Notes: generated by a model from the sequence alone, not told the origin. Positions 12,401 through 28,857 are shown, counted from the first letter of the stretch. The stretch is DNA of 64,000 nt from Takakia lepidozioides (GCA_030704615.1 CM060733.1:70184001-70248000), one strand, 5' to 3'. Translations and numbers: made by a program.

Positions 12401-15400
12401 AATCACCAATACTCCATTGGCATATCATATAATAAAGTAAACAATATGCCAATTTTACTATAAATTATATAGTAATTTTTTTTAATTTCTTATAAAGAAA
12501 ATATGATACAATGAATCTGATATGTTATAATGCTATATTGAAGACTATATATATATATATATATATATACGTGCGACAACATCGATTTCCACTTCAAAGT
12601 GCAAGCCATGCCTAGAATAATGTATTGTTTTCATCTATAAGATTGAAGAATAAATGAGTAATTACTAACATAATCCACGCCAAAATGTTAATATTAAAGC
12701 ACATAGAACTACAAAAAAACAAAGCAACATGCTACTCATTTCAAGCACCTTTTCATCGGACCATGCTAGTCGTACATATGTTACCTCCCTCAAGTCTCTC
12801 CAGTGTATTGCTAATAATCCTGCGTTATATAATCTCCTGGCTAGCACCCCTGCTTCTCTAAGCCTTTCTAGCACAGGAATAGAGAAAAAAAAAATGAGAA
12901 ATAAAGTGAGACCTGAACAAAGACACATGGTTAATAAGAAACACAAATAGATAAATTTGCATATGATATAGTGTACAACTGTCATTATTGGGATACTTCA
13001 ACCATCACTCAGAGTACATTGGTGCCCATATTATGCATAGGGGGTTACAACACTTATATGTTGGAACTACTACAATATCAAAAGAAGATGGAGCTACACC
13101 AACATAATATATTACATTGTTTATAGATCGACCAAGTCATATTATCAAATTGTTGATACTTGATTAAAACCCTGCATTGCTTGACTTGTAATAACATAAA
13201 TCACATACTCATTTTTATTAAAAAACACAATCGGATATTATATGTAAATGTGTATTTCCAAAATCATAATGTCATTGGCTTCATTGTTGCTCTAGTTTGA
13301 CCATTCTTAGAAGCACGTTGTTTTAAAAGTTTTGTCAATAATAATCATCACCATTATCATGGGACTTGTAGTGTCCGTCCAAAACCTAAATTATGTAGAA
13401 GATTCCAAAGTTTCAACTCTCAAGTGTTTTAAGTTCATCCACTACCATCCACGATCAATGTTGTCATTTGGAGGGTTGTCTATTGACAACATATTGTCTA
13501 ATAATAAGTTTTTCTCACCAGACTAATATGGTTCAAACCATATAAGCGTAACCATTAAGCTTTAAGATATAGTTATATGTAATTTTATTTTGATATGTAC
13601 TTTAATGCATCTTAATGCCAACGTAAATGCTAATTAATGGCTATAACTCACATTTCAAATGATAACGAGAATTTAACTATATACTTTTAGTTATTTCTGT
13701 ATAGTAAAATATAAAAATATCAATTTGATAAGTATTTAATTGTATAAAATTATTATAATTAGATCAATCAATTGATACATGATCATAAAGTTTGACATCA
13801 CCAACTAGAAACAAATTCTATAAAACATGATATGGATGTAAAACATATAGATGCGATGTCACCTTCCTCAACCGTTGAGATTTAGTTTACACATTTGTCA
13901 TTGAACAAATAGCAGCTTTTAAGATTTTGAGTTGAATGACTTCGAGAATCCAAATGGTAGATGAGAACATGATATTACTTGTTTAATCTTGGTTTACTTT
14001 TTGAAAATATCTTACAATAACATTGGTGAGGTGAAAGAGATGACAAAGGACAAGTTTTCTTAGATTCACTTCAGTTTCCATAATTGCACCTTTTGAAGGA
14101 GATGGCAAAGAGTGGGGTTTGCTTTCTCTTGCCATAAGTTTTGCCACAACCCTAGAGCATTCAAAGGAGATGATAAAAGACAAGTTGTTGTTGTCCTTTC
14201 GAGTCTAACCCTCAAAGCGAAAGTCTTTTGCGAAGATGATGAAAGTCAATCGTTATGTATTAAAATGGACCAAAAACTGAGATGATTAAGTCTAAGTCAA
14301 AATCTCGCTCAAAAATGATATGAGAAGGTCGTCCAGCGAAGAAAACCATGGGGATTCCAGGCCCTACAAATTTCTCGATGCCTTGCCATCATCATCGACA
14401 TTATAGCTATCGCCAATGTCATAGACCTAGCCGACCAAAAAAAAGATGATATAGAATATGAGGACGGAAATATAAAAGGGAAAGACGTCAACATAGAATC
14501 TCTAGGAGAAAAAAGGATAAGATTGAGATCCAATATCGATGCCAATACAACAAATCACAATGTTTCGACATACGTACTCATGATAAAAATATACATTGAC
14601 CATATCTAGAATTGTGTGATCTTTGAATTGGAACTCTGCTCAATAGGTTTAAGCTATTTCTTTGGAAAGCTCCCACTAAAATGAGAAATTCCTCGATAGA
14701 GCTGCTAGTACCGAGTAAACTCATATTGGCTAAAGTGGGGAATAGGGAATGGTAGGAAACATTGGCATGGTGCTGACTAAACCTCCATAATATTTAACAA
14801 GTCGAGTCTTATGTTTGTCATATGGAGCACCAACACGTGGAGAGGGGCTCCATGACTTGACATAGGTAAAATACTACCTTCAATTCCTTGTATGTTTGGA
14901 CTGAACATACCAATAGTCACAAAATTCATATGGGCTACGTCGGAGTCCCTTTCCTCAACCCTCTTTCTCAAACGACATCTTTTCCTTAGTTTCAAATTTT
15001 GGATTGATAGCAAGTGTTGAAAAAATATAACATTTGCTTGACAAGTATGGAGTGTTGATGTATTTGACACAAATATTACCTACGTATTATATGTAGATAA
15101 TAAATTTTTAAATAATTCACTTTTATTTATATGATAAAAATTATTATTATTAATTTCTTTAAATAAATAAACAGGGGACATGGCCTGAATATTTTATCGA
15201 TGATAAAATTCGAAATGATGGTAATAAATTAAATTATATAACTAAAATTGGATTATTACTGTTATTATTATTAAATATAAACAGGCTGAAGCCAGCTCAA
15301 TTTTATTTGAAAGAGGGGGAAAAAGTATTGTTATTAACAATACATTTTTTTGATATATAGAATATATCTATAAGTATATAATAAAAATAAAAAAAGCCAT

Positions 15401-15590
15401 TTTTGTTATATAACTATAATTAGTATTATTTATTACCTTATCACAAGTTACAAAGATGAAGACAATTCTAGCCTCAGCCACCGCAAATGAGAGTCTCTTG
15501 TTAGTCTTAGGCTATCAAAAAGTAATTCGGCCCTGCATGAACTTGCTCTATCTACTGTACCAGATGTGGTAAAAGAAGTATGTACCAACA
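9491..15590. other. Gene-poor AT-rich region
   Basis: Six kilobases without a convincing coding region on either strand. Open frames are short, AT-driven and lack known motifs. I see no LTR pair. It contains one TA microsatellite (12,546-12,569) and long AT-rich tracts, especially 12.4-13.8 kb and 15.1-15.4 kb. Decayed mobile DNA is likely but cannot be assigned by eye. Confidence 0.55.
12546..12569. repeat. TA dinucleotide microsatellite
   Basis: About 12 uninterrupted TA units in an AT-rich setting. No other feature is attached to it. Confidence 0.9.
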
Positions 15591-15592
15591 GT

Positions 15593-15800
15593 CAGTAGCT
15601 TAGATGGTTAAGTGCATTGAGTGCCACCCAGATGATTCTGGGGTCAAATCTTGCTACTGATGGGTGTAGTATGGTTCCTGGGCGGTGTCCCACTCATTCG
15701 CCTCCATGGCGCATAAATGAAAGAGGTTATTTTCTCCTCTCACTACTAAGGGGGTGAGCTGGCGCTCCCAGGTGTTTCCCTTTTTTCAAAAAAACAAACA
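15593..15800 (+). repeat. tRNA-derived SINE-like element
   Basis: The head TAGCTTAGATGGTTAAGTGC contains an A-box-like TGGTTAAGTGC (15,605-15,615). GGGGTCAAATC (15,640-15,650), 35 nt further on, resembles a B box. The body and an A-rich end (AAAAAAACAAACAAAAAAAC) follow, as expected for a polymerase III retroposon. It is not a functional tRNA, since no acceptor stem pairs. Confidence 0.55.
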
Positions 15801-16542
15801 AAAAAACAAATCATGTGGGTTGTTAAGAGCCATGAGAACATCTGGTCAATCATCAAATGCAGTGATTGTTCAGCCAATTATTCTAGGATTTCTCAGAGCT
15901 AAGGAAAATACTTTCCTAGAGCTTTATGCCTTGAAACATGCATTTGGAGATTTGATATTTGGAGTTTGTTTGAGATTTTAGGCTTTTTTTTTGTAAAGTT
16001 TCTGGAATTTCGGCAGTTTTTCCTAAATTTTCACTTAATTATTAGGCAGATTCATTTCTAATTATTTAGTGCCGGATCAGCCTTCCCACTACGGTACATG
16101 CAGGATGTGCATTCCATGATTTTTTTGCGAGTCAATAATTGCATGCATTGAGCAATGCATGTGAAGAAATGGACCATTGTCTTGGTAATAATGAGCTGAT
16201 TCACTAGTATTTGCAATAAAACCTCAGATTATAATTTAAAAAAAACTCTATATAGCATGAAAGATTTGGGAATTTAATTCCTAGTACAATCAGGTCGACC
16301 ATAAGGACATTTGTACATTGCATGCTTTTTCCAGCAGAAGAACCTCATTTCATTTTTCATTTTTCAACGATGGAGGCAGGGTGGGAGTTTTGCACCCTTG
16401 TAAAATTTGTTTGAGGGCCACCTAATTGTGAAGAACTTTTTGAGGAATATCCAATCACATCGGAAAATTTTCATAAAATTTGATTGGGGAAATTTAATCA
16501 CTTTGATTTTAGCTGGAAAAGAAAAGAAAAGGAACATGAAAT

Positions 16543-16630
16543 GGATACAGAACAATCTAGCAATAATTTAAGAACTTAATGCAAGTGGATACAGAAAAAT
16601 CTAGCAATAATTTAAGAACTTAATGCAAGT
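16543..16630 (+). repeat. 44-bp direct tandem duplication
   Basis: GGATACAGAACAATCTAGCA and the following 24 bases are repeated immediately (16,543-16,586 and 16,587-16,630) with one difference (C to A). A recent replication-slippage type duplication in intergenic DNA. Confidence 0.95.
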
Positions 16631-16744
16631 GTGCGATCTCTTACAACACGGTATGCCAGTTTTCAGCCCACACATATAGGGTGAAACTTAACCTAACACT
16701 GACCACGTGTCATTGTCTTGTAACTTCTCTCTTTGTCCCTGCCC

Positions 16745-16925
16745 TATGTCTTGAGCAGGTAGCCCAGTGGTTAGGTAGCCCAGAGGTTGGGTGTTTGTGC
16801 CTTGCCTGTGGGTTCAATCCTTCAACATGTTCCTTCAAACCCTCCATTGGGCCCTTGATGGCCTGTGTTGAGCAATAGGCTCTGTAAATTCACTGGTCGT
16901 TAAAGAAACTTTATCTCTATCTTTG
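16745..16925 (+). repeat. tRNA-derived SINE-like element
   Basis: TAGCCCAGTGG (16,760-16,770) fits the polymerase III A-box consensus TRGYNNAGTGG exactly, and GGGTTCAATCC (16,810-16,820) fits the B box. Spacing is as in a tRNA head. The body ends near TTTATCTCTATCTTTGTCC; TTTGTCCCTGCCCTATG occurs on both sides (about 16,733 and 16,923), which could be a target-site duplication. No cloverleaf acceptor stem is seen, so it is a SINE-like relic rather than a tRNA gene. Confidence 0.65.
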
Positions 16926-17024
16926 TCCCTGCCCTATGGTCTCGTTGTTACTTTAAAAATCTAGTAACTTAATTAACTAACCTAACAGGAGCCTTTGTTA
17001 CTTTAAAAATCTCGGACAGGGCTA

Positions 17025-17170
17025 GGCTGCTACGAGCGGTCCTCTCTCTATGAGCACACTGCTGCACTTTAGCAGCAGGTATTTGATCATCCTTCACTGA
17101 CTACAGTGTGTAGCCCTCATGGTGCAAAAGGGGGTTTTATTTTTTTCCCCACAATTTTGGAATAAATGCA
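17025..17170 (+). repeat. SINE-like 3' module, second copy
   Basis: This shares the GTGTGTAGCCCTCATGGTGC segment and the GGGGG-TTTTATT-CCCC tail with the module at 860-925. It supports a dispersed repeat family in this genome. The 5' head is not clear. Confidence 0.4.
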
Positions 17171-17573
17171 ATATTTCTGGGTAAAAAACAAAATCTAGTA
17201 ACTTAATTAACTAACTTTACAGGAGCCTTCCCCCTTGCTGCTGCGTTGGCAGTGAGAAATAGAAAGGAATAGCTAAGCTCTACCATAGGTTAGCTGCTGA
17301 CATGGAAAACCAGCTGTCATGTAGGATAGCTGCAGGCATGTGGGGACAGGTACACTTTGACCTAGCTGCCATGTCAGCTGCTAAGTTAAAAGTTAGCTGC
17401 ATGTGTGAACGGGCCATTAGGTTTTGTAGATCTTCTAGTTATAAATAAAAAGGTGGCATGCACAGGGCCAAGAAAGGGCCTCATTCAATGGGGCAAAATA
17501 TAACAACCCTTCGCAGAAGGTGAAAAAACCTGTGAGGAATTTTATCTACCTCAGCAGGGCCACACATATGGAT

Positions 17574-20550
17574 CTATGTTGTTGTCTGGGGTTTTCCTAT
17601 AGGATGCTCTCCCTTCACCAGAGTCTGCACGGCTTCAAGAACTACAGGCCTGAGTTTGAAGTTGGTTGCAATTATGCCCATCTCCAAATCCAAGAATCTC
17701 CCCCTTGAAAAGTCCAAGGGCTTTCCAGCGGCGTCAAAAACTGAACCTCCTGCTTCTGGTCATAAGACAGGCCACAGTTGACTAGGTCTTCAACTTTTCG
17801 CATATCCAGAAAATACCAGGACTTGCTGACTACAACCAAAAGCAAGATGAGGCAGTAGTGCTGCCACCGATAGAGTGAGAGACAAAGAGAGTGCCCCAGT
17901 AAGCTTTGGCTGGTATACCTGTGATAACAATGGAGCCTGCAGCATGATCCCATATTTTTTCTCGATACCCTGGGTGCGGAAATCGAAGATAAATCACAGC
18001 ATCTCCTCTTGCCATAACCCCATACTTTGCTTGGCTGTCTATCCTCACTGGAGGGGCAGAAACTCCCAAGACCTAAAAAATAAATGGTTGGGAGTAAGTC
18101 AATCCCAGTTGATGCATTGGAACTTGGAAAGTTGATGTCATAATCCTTCGAGCAGGTGTATACTGTCAGACAATGTCAACAAGTTTTCTTGTTTTACGAT
18201 TGAACAATGGACCATCGGTCCTGCCAAAATAACTTAGCGCAGTCAAGTTTCATAGACTGTTGTAACGGTTGAGACAGAGACATAGAGAGGGAGATGCAGA
18301 TGGCAATATGCCAAAAACCTAAATAGGACGATGTGAGCATGTAACGCATGCACTTCCCCTATGATCCTTCTACATGACTCCTTTTTCAAAGAAACCCAAT
18401 GGCAGGCTTACACGAGCAATGTTCGCTGTCAGATCCTGCATTGAATGTGCTGATTCATATGACTCACAAAACGTGGCCCATGCTGGATCCTCCACATTGC
18501 TTACATACACCTGCCATTCCGCCACCCCACTCGATTGCTTTTGGCCTTCTAGCATTTCTGGACCAATTACGCAAAGCCAACTCCAGAGTGACAAAGAGAA
18601 AGACAGAGGGAGAGATCTACAAATGGAAGACTAGCTTACGCACCCGTTTCGGCTGCACCATACCATCCAATGACTGCACAGTTGTGCCTGCACCTTTGCT
18701 CGCAGCAAACAGGCAACCAATGGGTTCATTTGAAGCAGCCGGGTTGGCTATGGAGGCCATGGGCAAGTTGGGGCACCCCAGGACCCCAGCAACGACTTCC
18801 CCATCGTCCAAGAGTCCCAAAGCCACTGCATACTGGTCTCCTCTCACAAAGCTGAAATGAGGATTGGATCCCAGTTAGAATGCCACAGATGCCATAGAAC
18901 CCCCTTCCCTTTCTCCACACCCATCCAACAATAAAAGCAATTAAGGTCTAACTTTCAGGTTCTCATACCTGAAAGCTTGCACTTCATCTGCATTTCCATA
19001 TCTCCCTTGGGTACTCCTTACCAACTGCTTTGGAATAGCCCCATTTGCTATCTCTGTCTTTAAGGATCATGTTTATAGAGTTTATGACACAACTACAATG
19101 ATGATGATGGATTACCCTCGTGTTCCATCAATGGGGTCCAAGACCCAATGCCGCCCTTTCGAACCACCTTCTGATTTTCCACGGTCAATGGCTACAAGCA
19201 CATCTTTCTTTGTCAAAGGGGCCACATCAAAGCTTGCATCACCCACAATAGTTTCGTTCACCAGTTGTGTGATACGTTCCAGCATTGGTGCTCCCATATC
19301 CGTCCGCAAATCCTCCGAATCCTGTCAACGAGGGATTGACACTATTAGCTACTAAGTATGTAGATTCACCAACTGGCCGTCCAGGCATCCAGTCTAAGAA
19401 GTGCATTGGAATTCACCCTGGCATATCTTGTTAGATGGCACAGTCGAGAGGAAGAACTCTACCACAGATTTGGATGGAAAAACAAAGCCTGCCCTTTTGT
19501 GGGACCATGTACAAGCATAGGAATAACACAACAGCACACACCACTGCCTGAATGCTGGCCTGACAGTTATTGCCAAGAAGTAAACCATGACAACCACCAC
19601 AACTTTTAACCTCCAAAATGGTCTGACTTCTACACAGAAAAGAAAAACGACGCATGCCTCTTCAGCCACCAAAGAGAATGAGCCTGGGGGCAGCTCGCGC
19701 TCCAACGCCCAGCTCACAAGTGCTTGCGAGCCTGCGAAGTGACCACATAAAAGTAAGGGATTACATGCTACGGCGTTCGTACAAGCCTGGGCGATTAGTA
19801 ATTCTTTTCCACAACGGTGAAAAGGTTGAACCATCATATACGTGGAACAGAATTGGACTTCCTGCACCTACAAACTAAAATTAGCCCTCCTATAAACCAC
19901 CATAGACCATGCATACCTACATAGGATGCCGGAAAGTCAGGCGCACCCTGAAGTACCCAGCTGGTTTTTGCACATTTGGGTGCGAGCAGCCTCCACAGAA
20001 CTTTCATAATTAGACACAAGGAAGAAAATTTGAGTCGTTGCAAGAGCCTGGACAAGGTCTCTTTGATCCAGGGTCTCATGTGGAGCTTTAGAATTATGCC
20101 AAAAAGTTTGAAAGATTGAGTTCTTGAAGTAATCATGACAGTTACTAGCAGAGAAACGGTGACATACCGTAATCGGCGACTGTGACAGGTGACTTGTCAG
20201 CTTTTGCTTGCGTTTCATTGGCCAATAGTCCCCTTTGCACCGACTGCACCCCCATTCCTATCAGCCTCTTGTCACTTTCCACACACACACTCCTCGGGGA
20301 AAATTGAGGCCAATCAAAACGGCTAGAATATATGAAAACTTAAGTAGAGCACAGGTTTCAGAAAAGTAGGGGGGATTGCCTGGCAAAGGCGCGATGCGAG
20401 TCGGACTGCGCGAACGGCCATCACCAGATCGTCATGGTAAGCTACCATAACTGAACTCCGTTGCCAGCCGCCAGTGCACCGTGTGATACTTTGCAGGGCT
20501 GGGCAACGATGATGGGCCGTGCCTACCCGACACCCTCGCGCCACCAACAT
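17574..20550 (-). CDS. SAL1: SAL1-like 3'(2'),5'-bisphosphate nucleotidase
   Basis: The product is a FIG-superfamily, Mg-dependent phosphatase. In plants SAL1 hydrolyses PAP to AMP and controls PAP retrograde stress signalling. Eight exons join in frame: 20380-20550, 20168-20243, 19658-19731, 19116-19321, 18644-18851, 18412-18510, 17919-18072, 17574-17755 (389 codons plus stop). Visible motifs in order are KADKSPVTVADYGSQALVSW, SFSLVAEEDSEDLR, the metal-binding WVLDPIDGTRGFVRGDQYAV, PPVRIDSQAKYG, and the second metal motif YREKIWDHAAGSIVITEAGG, all in family order. The start at 20,550 gives an Arg-rich, acid-free N-terminus like an organelle transit peptide; an internal ATG at 20,448 would give the cytosolic-length protein. 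Introns 1 and 3 appear to use GC donors (CAG|GCAATC, GAG|GCATGC). It lies head to head with the ARF gene. The family call is secure; exon 1 boundaries are less so. Confidence 0.92.
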
Positions 20551-20938
20551 AGAGCCAGCAACGTGAGACGCAGGTGAGCGCCGGGAGAAGAAGAAGACAA
20601 CAGTAATTCGTTCGTTACCGAGTCATTCGGGCGTTTCTTTTATATCATTCGCTCGTCAGGTTATGACGTTCGTTTATGCACGAAAATTTTCGTTCGTCTC
20701 TCGCTCGTTGATGTGCAGGTTGGTTCGCTCGCAGGGTCTCCTAGGGCTCGTCTCTCTACTTGCGTTGAAGCCCTGGCGTTCCCCTTCTGTGAAAACCATG
20801 TACACCTGCGGAGAGGCCAGCAGCTGCGTTTGCAATGCAGAATGCATCCTACTGTGGAGGTCATCATGATGTTTTAACAGTCTGCCAGGAAGGAAAGGGG
20901 CCAGAAACGGTGGAGCTTTGGCAGGAACGCAGTTAGGC
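20551..20938. promoter_or_regulatory. Shared upstream region of SAL1 and ARFB
   Basis: Only 388 bp separate the first start codons of the two divergent host genes. It holds no open gene of its own. It must contain both 5' UTRs and at least the core promoters unless an upstream untranslated exon exists. GC content is higher than in the flanking introns, and I see no clear TATA box for either direction. Confidence 0.5.
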
Positions 20939-24892
<3,954 letters not shown>

Positions 24893-25540
24893 TGGGAGGC
24901 AGTCCAGGGTGCAAGGACCCACCCCTTCGTGTTTATAATCTGTAACATGGATGGCCATTTGTTTTGAGTCATTTTAAGCTGAAACTGTGTGCTCCATGTG
25001 CAGTGGTGTGGGGATCAAATGGCCAGATGGGCTGGGATTTGGTCATTTGTAGGGAGCAGTGTTCTGTAAAACTGCTGGCTAGCCCTCTAGTGTTATGAAA
25101 GGTGGCAGTTGATCTAGCCACACAGACATGGTCTGTCGCTGAAAACTGACCGCTGACTGAATCTTGGCAATCACCAACTAGGCACTTCACTTTGTGCTTA
25201 CTATATTCCCAACTCATGTTGGGATGTGCCCTATCTTCGATGCAAATGTACTGTCGGTTGTACCTCCATATTTCATAACCAGCTGAGGCCCTTTTTATAA
25301 GGGTGTGCAACAGACCTGGCACTCATTAGGTTTTTCTAATTTTTTTGGATGAAGCAGTACTGATTCGATTGTGTGCAAGGACTTTAGGTACTTGTGGTAT
25401 TAATGTATGCATGCTAGTGATAAGTGGTTGTTTCCCCAAAGAGCAGGTTTCATTCGCGCGGACCCTCCGACTTCTGCTCAAAGATTTGGACTTACGAGAG
25501 TCGCGTAAGGTGCCCACATATGCATCCCATTGAGGGTCGA
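24893..25540. other. 3' flank of ARFB; no further gene seen
   Basis: Contains the presumed 3' UTR of ARFB and spacer. A minus-strand frame at 25,326-25,517 could be a decayed 3' end of the hAT transposase that begins upstream on that strand, but no motif confirms it. Confidence 0.45.
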
Positions 25541-25547
25541 TAATCGC

Positions 25548-26400
25548 CTATTCCAGACCCGCCCTCACAGTCACCAGTCGATCCACCATCAAAAAGTTTG
25601 TGGCAAAGCGGGTTTCACCCGGGTTCCTAAGGCTGTATTTGGGTTCATGCTTTCTAAACAATGCCAGGGGGATGTGATGTGTACGGATGAACGTCACAAT
25701 CGACTTTGTCTTTTTTACTAGCTGTTTCATCCATGATTTTTTTTTCCAATTCTTCAAAATGAGATCAAAGATATGAGCAACTCACCCTTGGTAATATAGA
25801 TGGGGATATCGTACCATCAAAATATCGGCCATATTAACCATGTTAGATGCATTGTCTGTGCATACTTGAAATTTTATTAGTTCCAATTGTATCGATGAAA
25901 TTCGTCAACAACCTTGCTTGATAACGTGCATCTTTTTTCTTTCCGCTTGTGTCAACGGATCCCAAAAATTGTTCCCCCGCAGGACAGACCAGCATGACAT
26001 TGAACAGTGGTCGATTAGTAACAGAACTCCAACCGTCCGCACACATAGTGCTTCCATATTTCCGGAGAGAATCACCTGTCTTTTCATTCACCTTTTGGGT
26101 GAGGTCAGACATAGCCTCTTCTAGCAATCATGTGCGGAGATCGCGATAACTCGCAGGTGTGTATGTGGACTTGGAATCGGACGTGGCTTTGACAGCAGTC
26201 ACAAACGCAGGAAGCCTCGAGACATTGAACGGAATATTGGCCTCGTAGAAAAATTGGGCCCACCTCTTATCCAGAGTCTTCCTGTGAGACAAATTTAAGC
26301 ATTCTTGCATTGATTGTTGTCTCAATGGTCTGGTCCGTACAAGTGCTGGCGTACAATCGAGTGTTGCTCCTGACCCACCGGCTTCTCCACGAACATCAAT
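25548..26400 (-). pseudogene. hAT-family transposase fragment (DUF659)
   Basis: Read on the minus strand, the pieces in order are: WAQFFYEANIPFNVSRLPAF, a DUF659-type stretch with CADGWSSVTNRPLFNVMLVC and FLGSVDTSG, then TDNASNMVNMADIL, and RNPGETRFATNFLMVDRL. This is the order seen in plant hAT transposases. A TGA at about 26,128-26,130 interrupts the frame, and a one-base shift is needed near 25,870 to reach TDNASN. A further stop lies near 25,785. There is no dimerisation (hATC) domain in readable form, so this is a dead fragment. I did not find paired terminal inverted repeats or the 8-bp target duplication. Confidence 0.8.
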
Positions 26401-26424
26401 TAAAAATAAATAAATAAAATATGC

Positions 26425-26665
26425 GACCACCCCCCTGCTGGTGGTCGCATCTATTAAAGAAAAGGAAAATGGTGCGACCACCAGCAGGTGGTGGTCGCAC
26501 CTATTTTTTTTAAACAAAATTGCTATGACCATCCCTCTGCTGGTGGTCGCAGCTATTAAAAAAAAGAAAAATTCTGCGACCACCCCCCTGCTGGTGGTCG
26601 CACATAATAAAAAAAAGAAAAAATGATGCGACCACCCTCTGCTAGCGGTCGCAGCTATTACTAGC
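26425..26665. repeat. Array of five tandem hairpins, GCGACCACC/GGTGGTCGC
   Basis: Five imperfect inverted repeats follow one another at 50-60-bp spacing. Each has an arm like TGCGACCACC, a loop like CCCTGCT or AGCA, and an arm GGTGGTCGCA. They are separated by A-rich linkers (CTATTAAAAAAAAGAAAA). The pattern is regular in arm sequence while the linkers vary. Each unit can fold into a stable hairpin. The array sits at the 5' edge of the hAT fragment and could be part of that element's subterminal region, or an independent hairpin satellite. Confidence 0.9.
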
Positions 26666-27075
26666 GTGCGTAGTCATGATGACAGCGCGCCCCGAGTGTA
26701 GATGGGGCTTATAAGGCCTTCGAGGCCATTCTCTCCTTCATTTCTCTCCACACCAGGACTTGGTGGGCGATGGGATGTTGCATTCCTTGTCGTTGAGTCC
26801 GAGTGGAGAGGGGTGCTATTGGTTGGGTGGGGGGTATTTTTGGCCGTTGGTTTCTACGAAGTCGATGCTGAGTACTTCCCAGGAAGCCCTCTTCTGGCAC
26901 CCACGTTTTTTTCATTGCACATTGCATCATATCACTTAGAACTGCGGAGGGAGTGACACGTGCCTCTAGTACTGGGGAGGATTCATTAGGGAGTAGGATT
27001 AGGTACGATTTAGGAGGTTTGGGAAAGCATTTTTCTTAGCAAACACCTGTCGAGTTGGGGTAAGCCAGAGTCATA

Positions 27076-28720
27076 AATGGCAGAGGAGGAAGACAGAGGA
27101 GGTCATCCCAGGGATGAAGATAATGAACTTGGACCTCCAAAAAAAAAAACTGAAAGGGGCCAGGCGCGAACTTCGTTGGGACATATACAGTGACCCCAAC
27201 ATTCTTGCGGAACCAAGTTGGGAAGTTTAGAGGTTGGGGCAGAGGTGGTCGCTTGGTGATTGTAGGAAATTTGTGGACTGGTGTCACATAAATCGTTTGT
27301 GGCCCAGAGATAGGCATGAGCCACAAACCAAACAAAATCAAGCTAGCTTACATTCCTGCGCCAACCCGCATTTCCGCCACATGGCAGAAGAGGTACATAC
27401 AACATTGTGGGGTCAACCGCTCGTCAACAACAAGGTCCCGTATTTATTTACGGCCATGTTGTACACAAAGTTGATTTTATTGCGACCAGTGGATTGGCAA
27501 ACTGCCACTACGAGACAGCGTACTAGACTATACATGCTCTTTGATATCCCAGACTTGTATATACGTGAGAGGCAGGACATCATACGATTGGATGAAAACA
27601 ACGAGGTGGAAGAAGGAGGAAATGCAGACGCACTGGTGGTGTGGGAGGTGCAGGGGGACCAACCTCCAGAATATACGCCTCAACAGGTCTCCACAACCGG
27701 GCCTTCAACGTCTGAGGTGGAGGGGGGCGAGGTACGCTCTCCGTTGGACTCCGTTGGAGGAACAGTTGGCCGCACAGGAACAACACATCAAGGACCTGCA
27801 AGACATTGTTCATTTGCAACGGTGGCAAATAGCGAAGTTGTTGGAAAGAATGGGATTGGGGACTCTCGACAGCGTACGCGGTGTGCTTCAGGACCCGAGG
27901 CCAATCACCAACGAGCAAGACATATTGGCGCGTTTGGATATGCCAGCAATGGACATTGACCGCGTCATCGACGGGGTTGACTCAATCGGGCATGGGAATG
28001 AAGTGCAAACGCCTGAACTGGACCCAGCGACGGTTGAAGAAGAAAGACTTGCGGCGGAGAGGGCAAGAAAATGGAAGGACCCCATAGTGGAAACTGGGGA
28101 ATGTTCAGCCGTGCAAATTACATCGGCCCAGGAACAGGTATTAGAGCAGCTTATGGGGGAACGTGACCAAGCTAGGGTTGTTGCATATCGGTACTCAAAT
28201 GTCATGCAAATCCGATCGTGGCCATGGTTGAAGGGGAATTGGCGGAATTGGGTGACATGGGCAGGCCATCTAGCATCGCGGGAAACACGGATAGAAGAAG
28301 CACTATCCTCCCTCCAAACGTGCAGTGCGTTTGTCGAATCGAAGCGTAGATAGCATCTCTACTAATTTGCAAAAGCACCACACTGTGCGTGATGTATTCA
28401 TGTCAAAGTACACTGGATTCACCACATGGGCTGATGTGGATGCCATGTTTGAGCATTGTGTACATACAATTTCCGATACCAATAAGAGCATAAATTGGGA
28501 ATTGGAAGTAGAGGAGGAGTGGGACAACAGGCCGAGGATGTCATCCGGCATTCATGAGGAATCGCGGACGTGGATATCACGGAGCAATCCACCGTCATGG
28601 GTAACAGATGGTACAGTGTGCACAATGTGCCTAAACCCTTACGGACCGGAGAGAGGCTATATGCTTGGTTCATGTGGCCATTTGTTCCACCCCACATGTC
28701 TCATATTGGCAGGCATCTAG
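27076..28720 (+). pseudogene. Decayed coiled-coil / RING-like gene
   Basis: Coding-like sequence passes through three frames: 27,234-27,700 (aromatic-rich, WQTATTRQRTRLYMLFDIPD), about 27,740-28,353 (Gln/Glu/Leu-rich, coiled-coil-like, with LEEQLAAQEQHIKDLQDIV), and 28,325-28,720. The last ends in a RING-like cluster CTMCLNPYGP then LGSCGHLFHPTCL (C-x2-C, C-x-H-x2-H-x2-C), with the final pair missing. Two frameshifts are needed to read it as one protein. An upstream ATG at 27,076 begins an acidic stretch. Whether it was a host gene or an accessory gene of a mobile element is unknown. Confidence 0.5.
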
Positions 28721-28857
28721 AAGCCACTACTTCCAACAACCAAATAGGCTCTAAATTATGACTCCAGGAGTCCAGCAAGCAAATAGCTGCATAGTCATAG
28801 ACTTTCCCAGCAATAATTGTCTAGCACAATTGTCATGCTTCGTTAGATGCACCCAAG

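Noticed and set aside
18374-18860. Plus-strand ORFs of 86 and 153 codons
   Set aside because: They are antisense shadows of SAL1 exons, whose minus-strand frames match the family.
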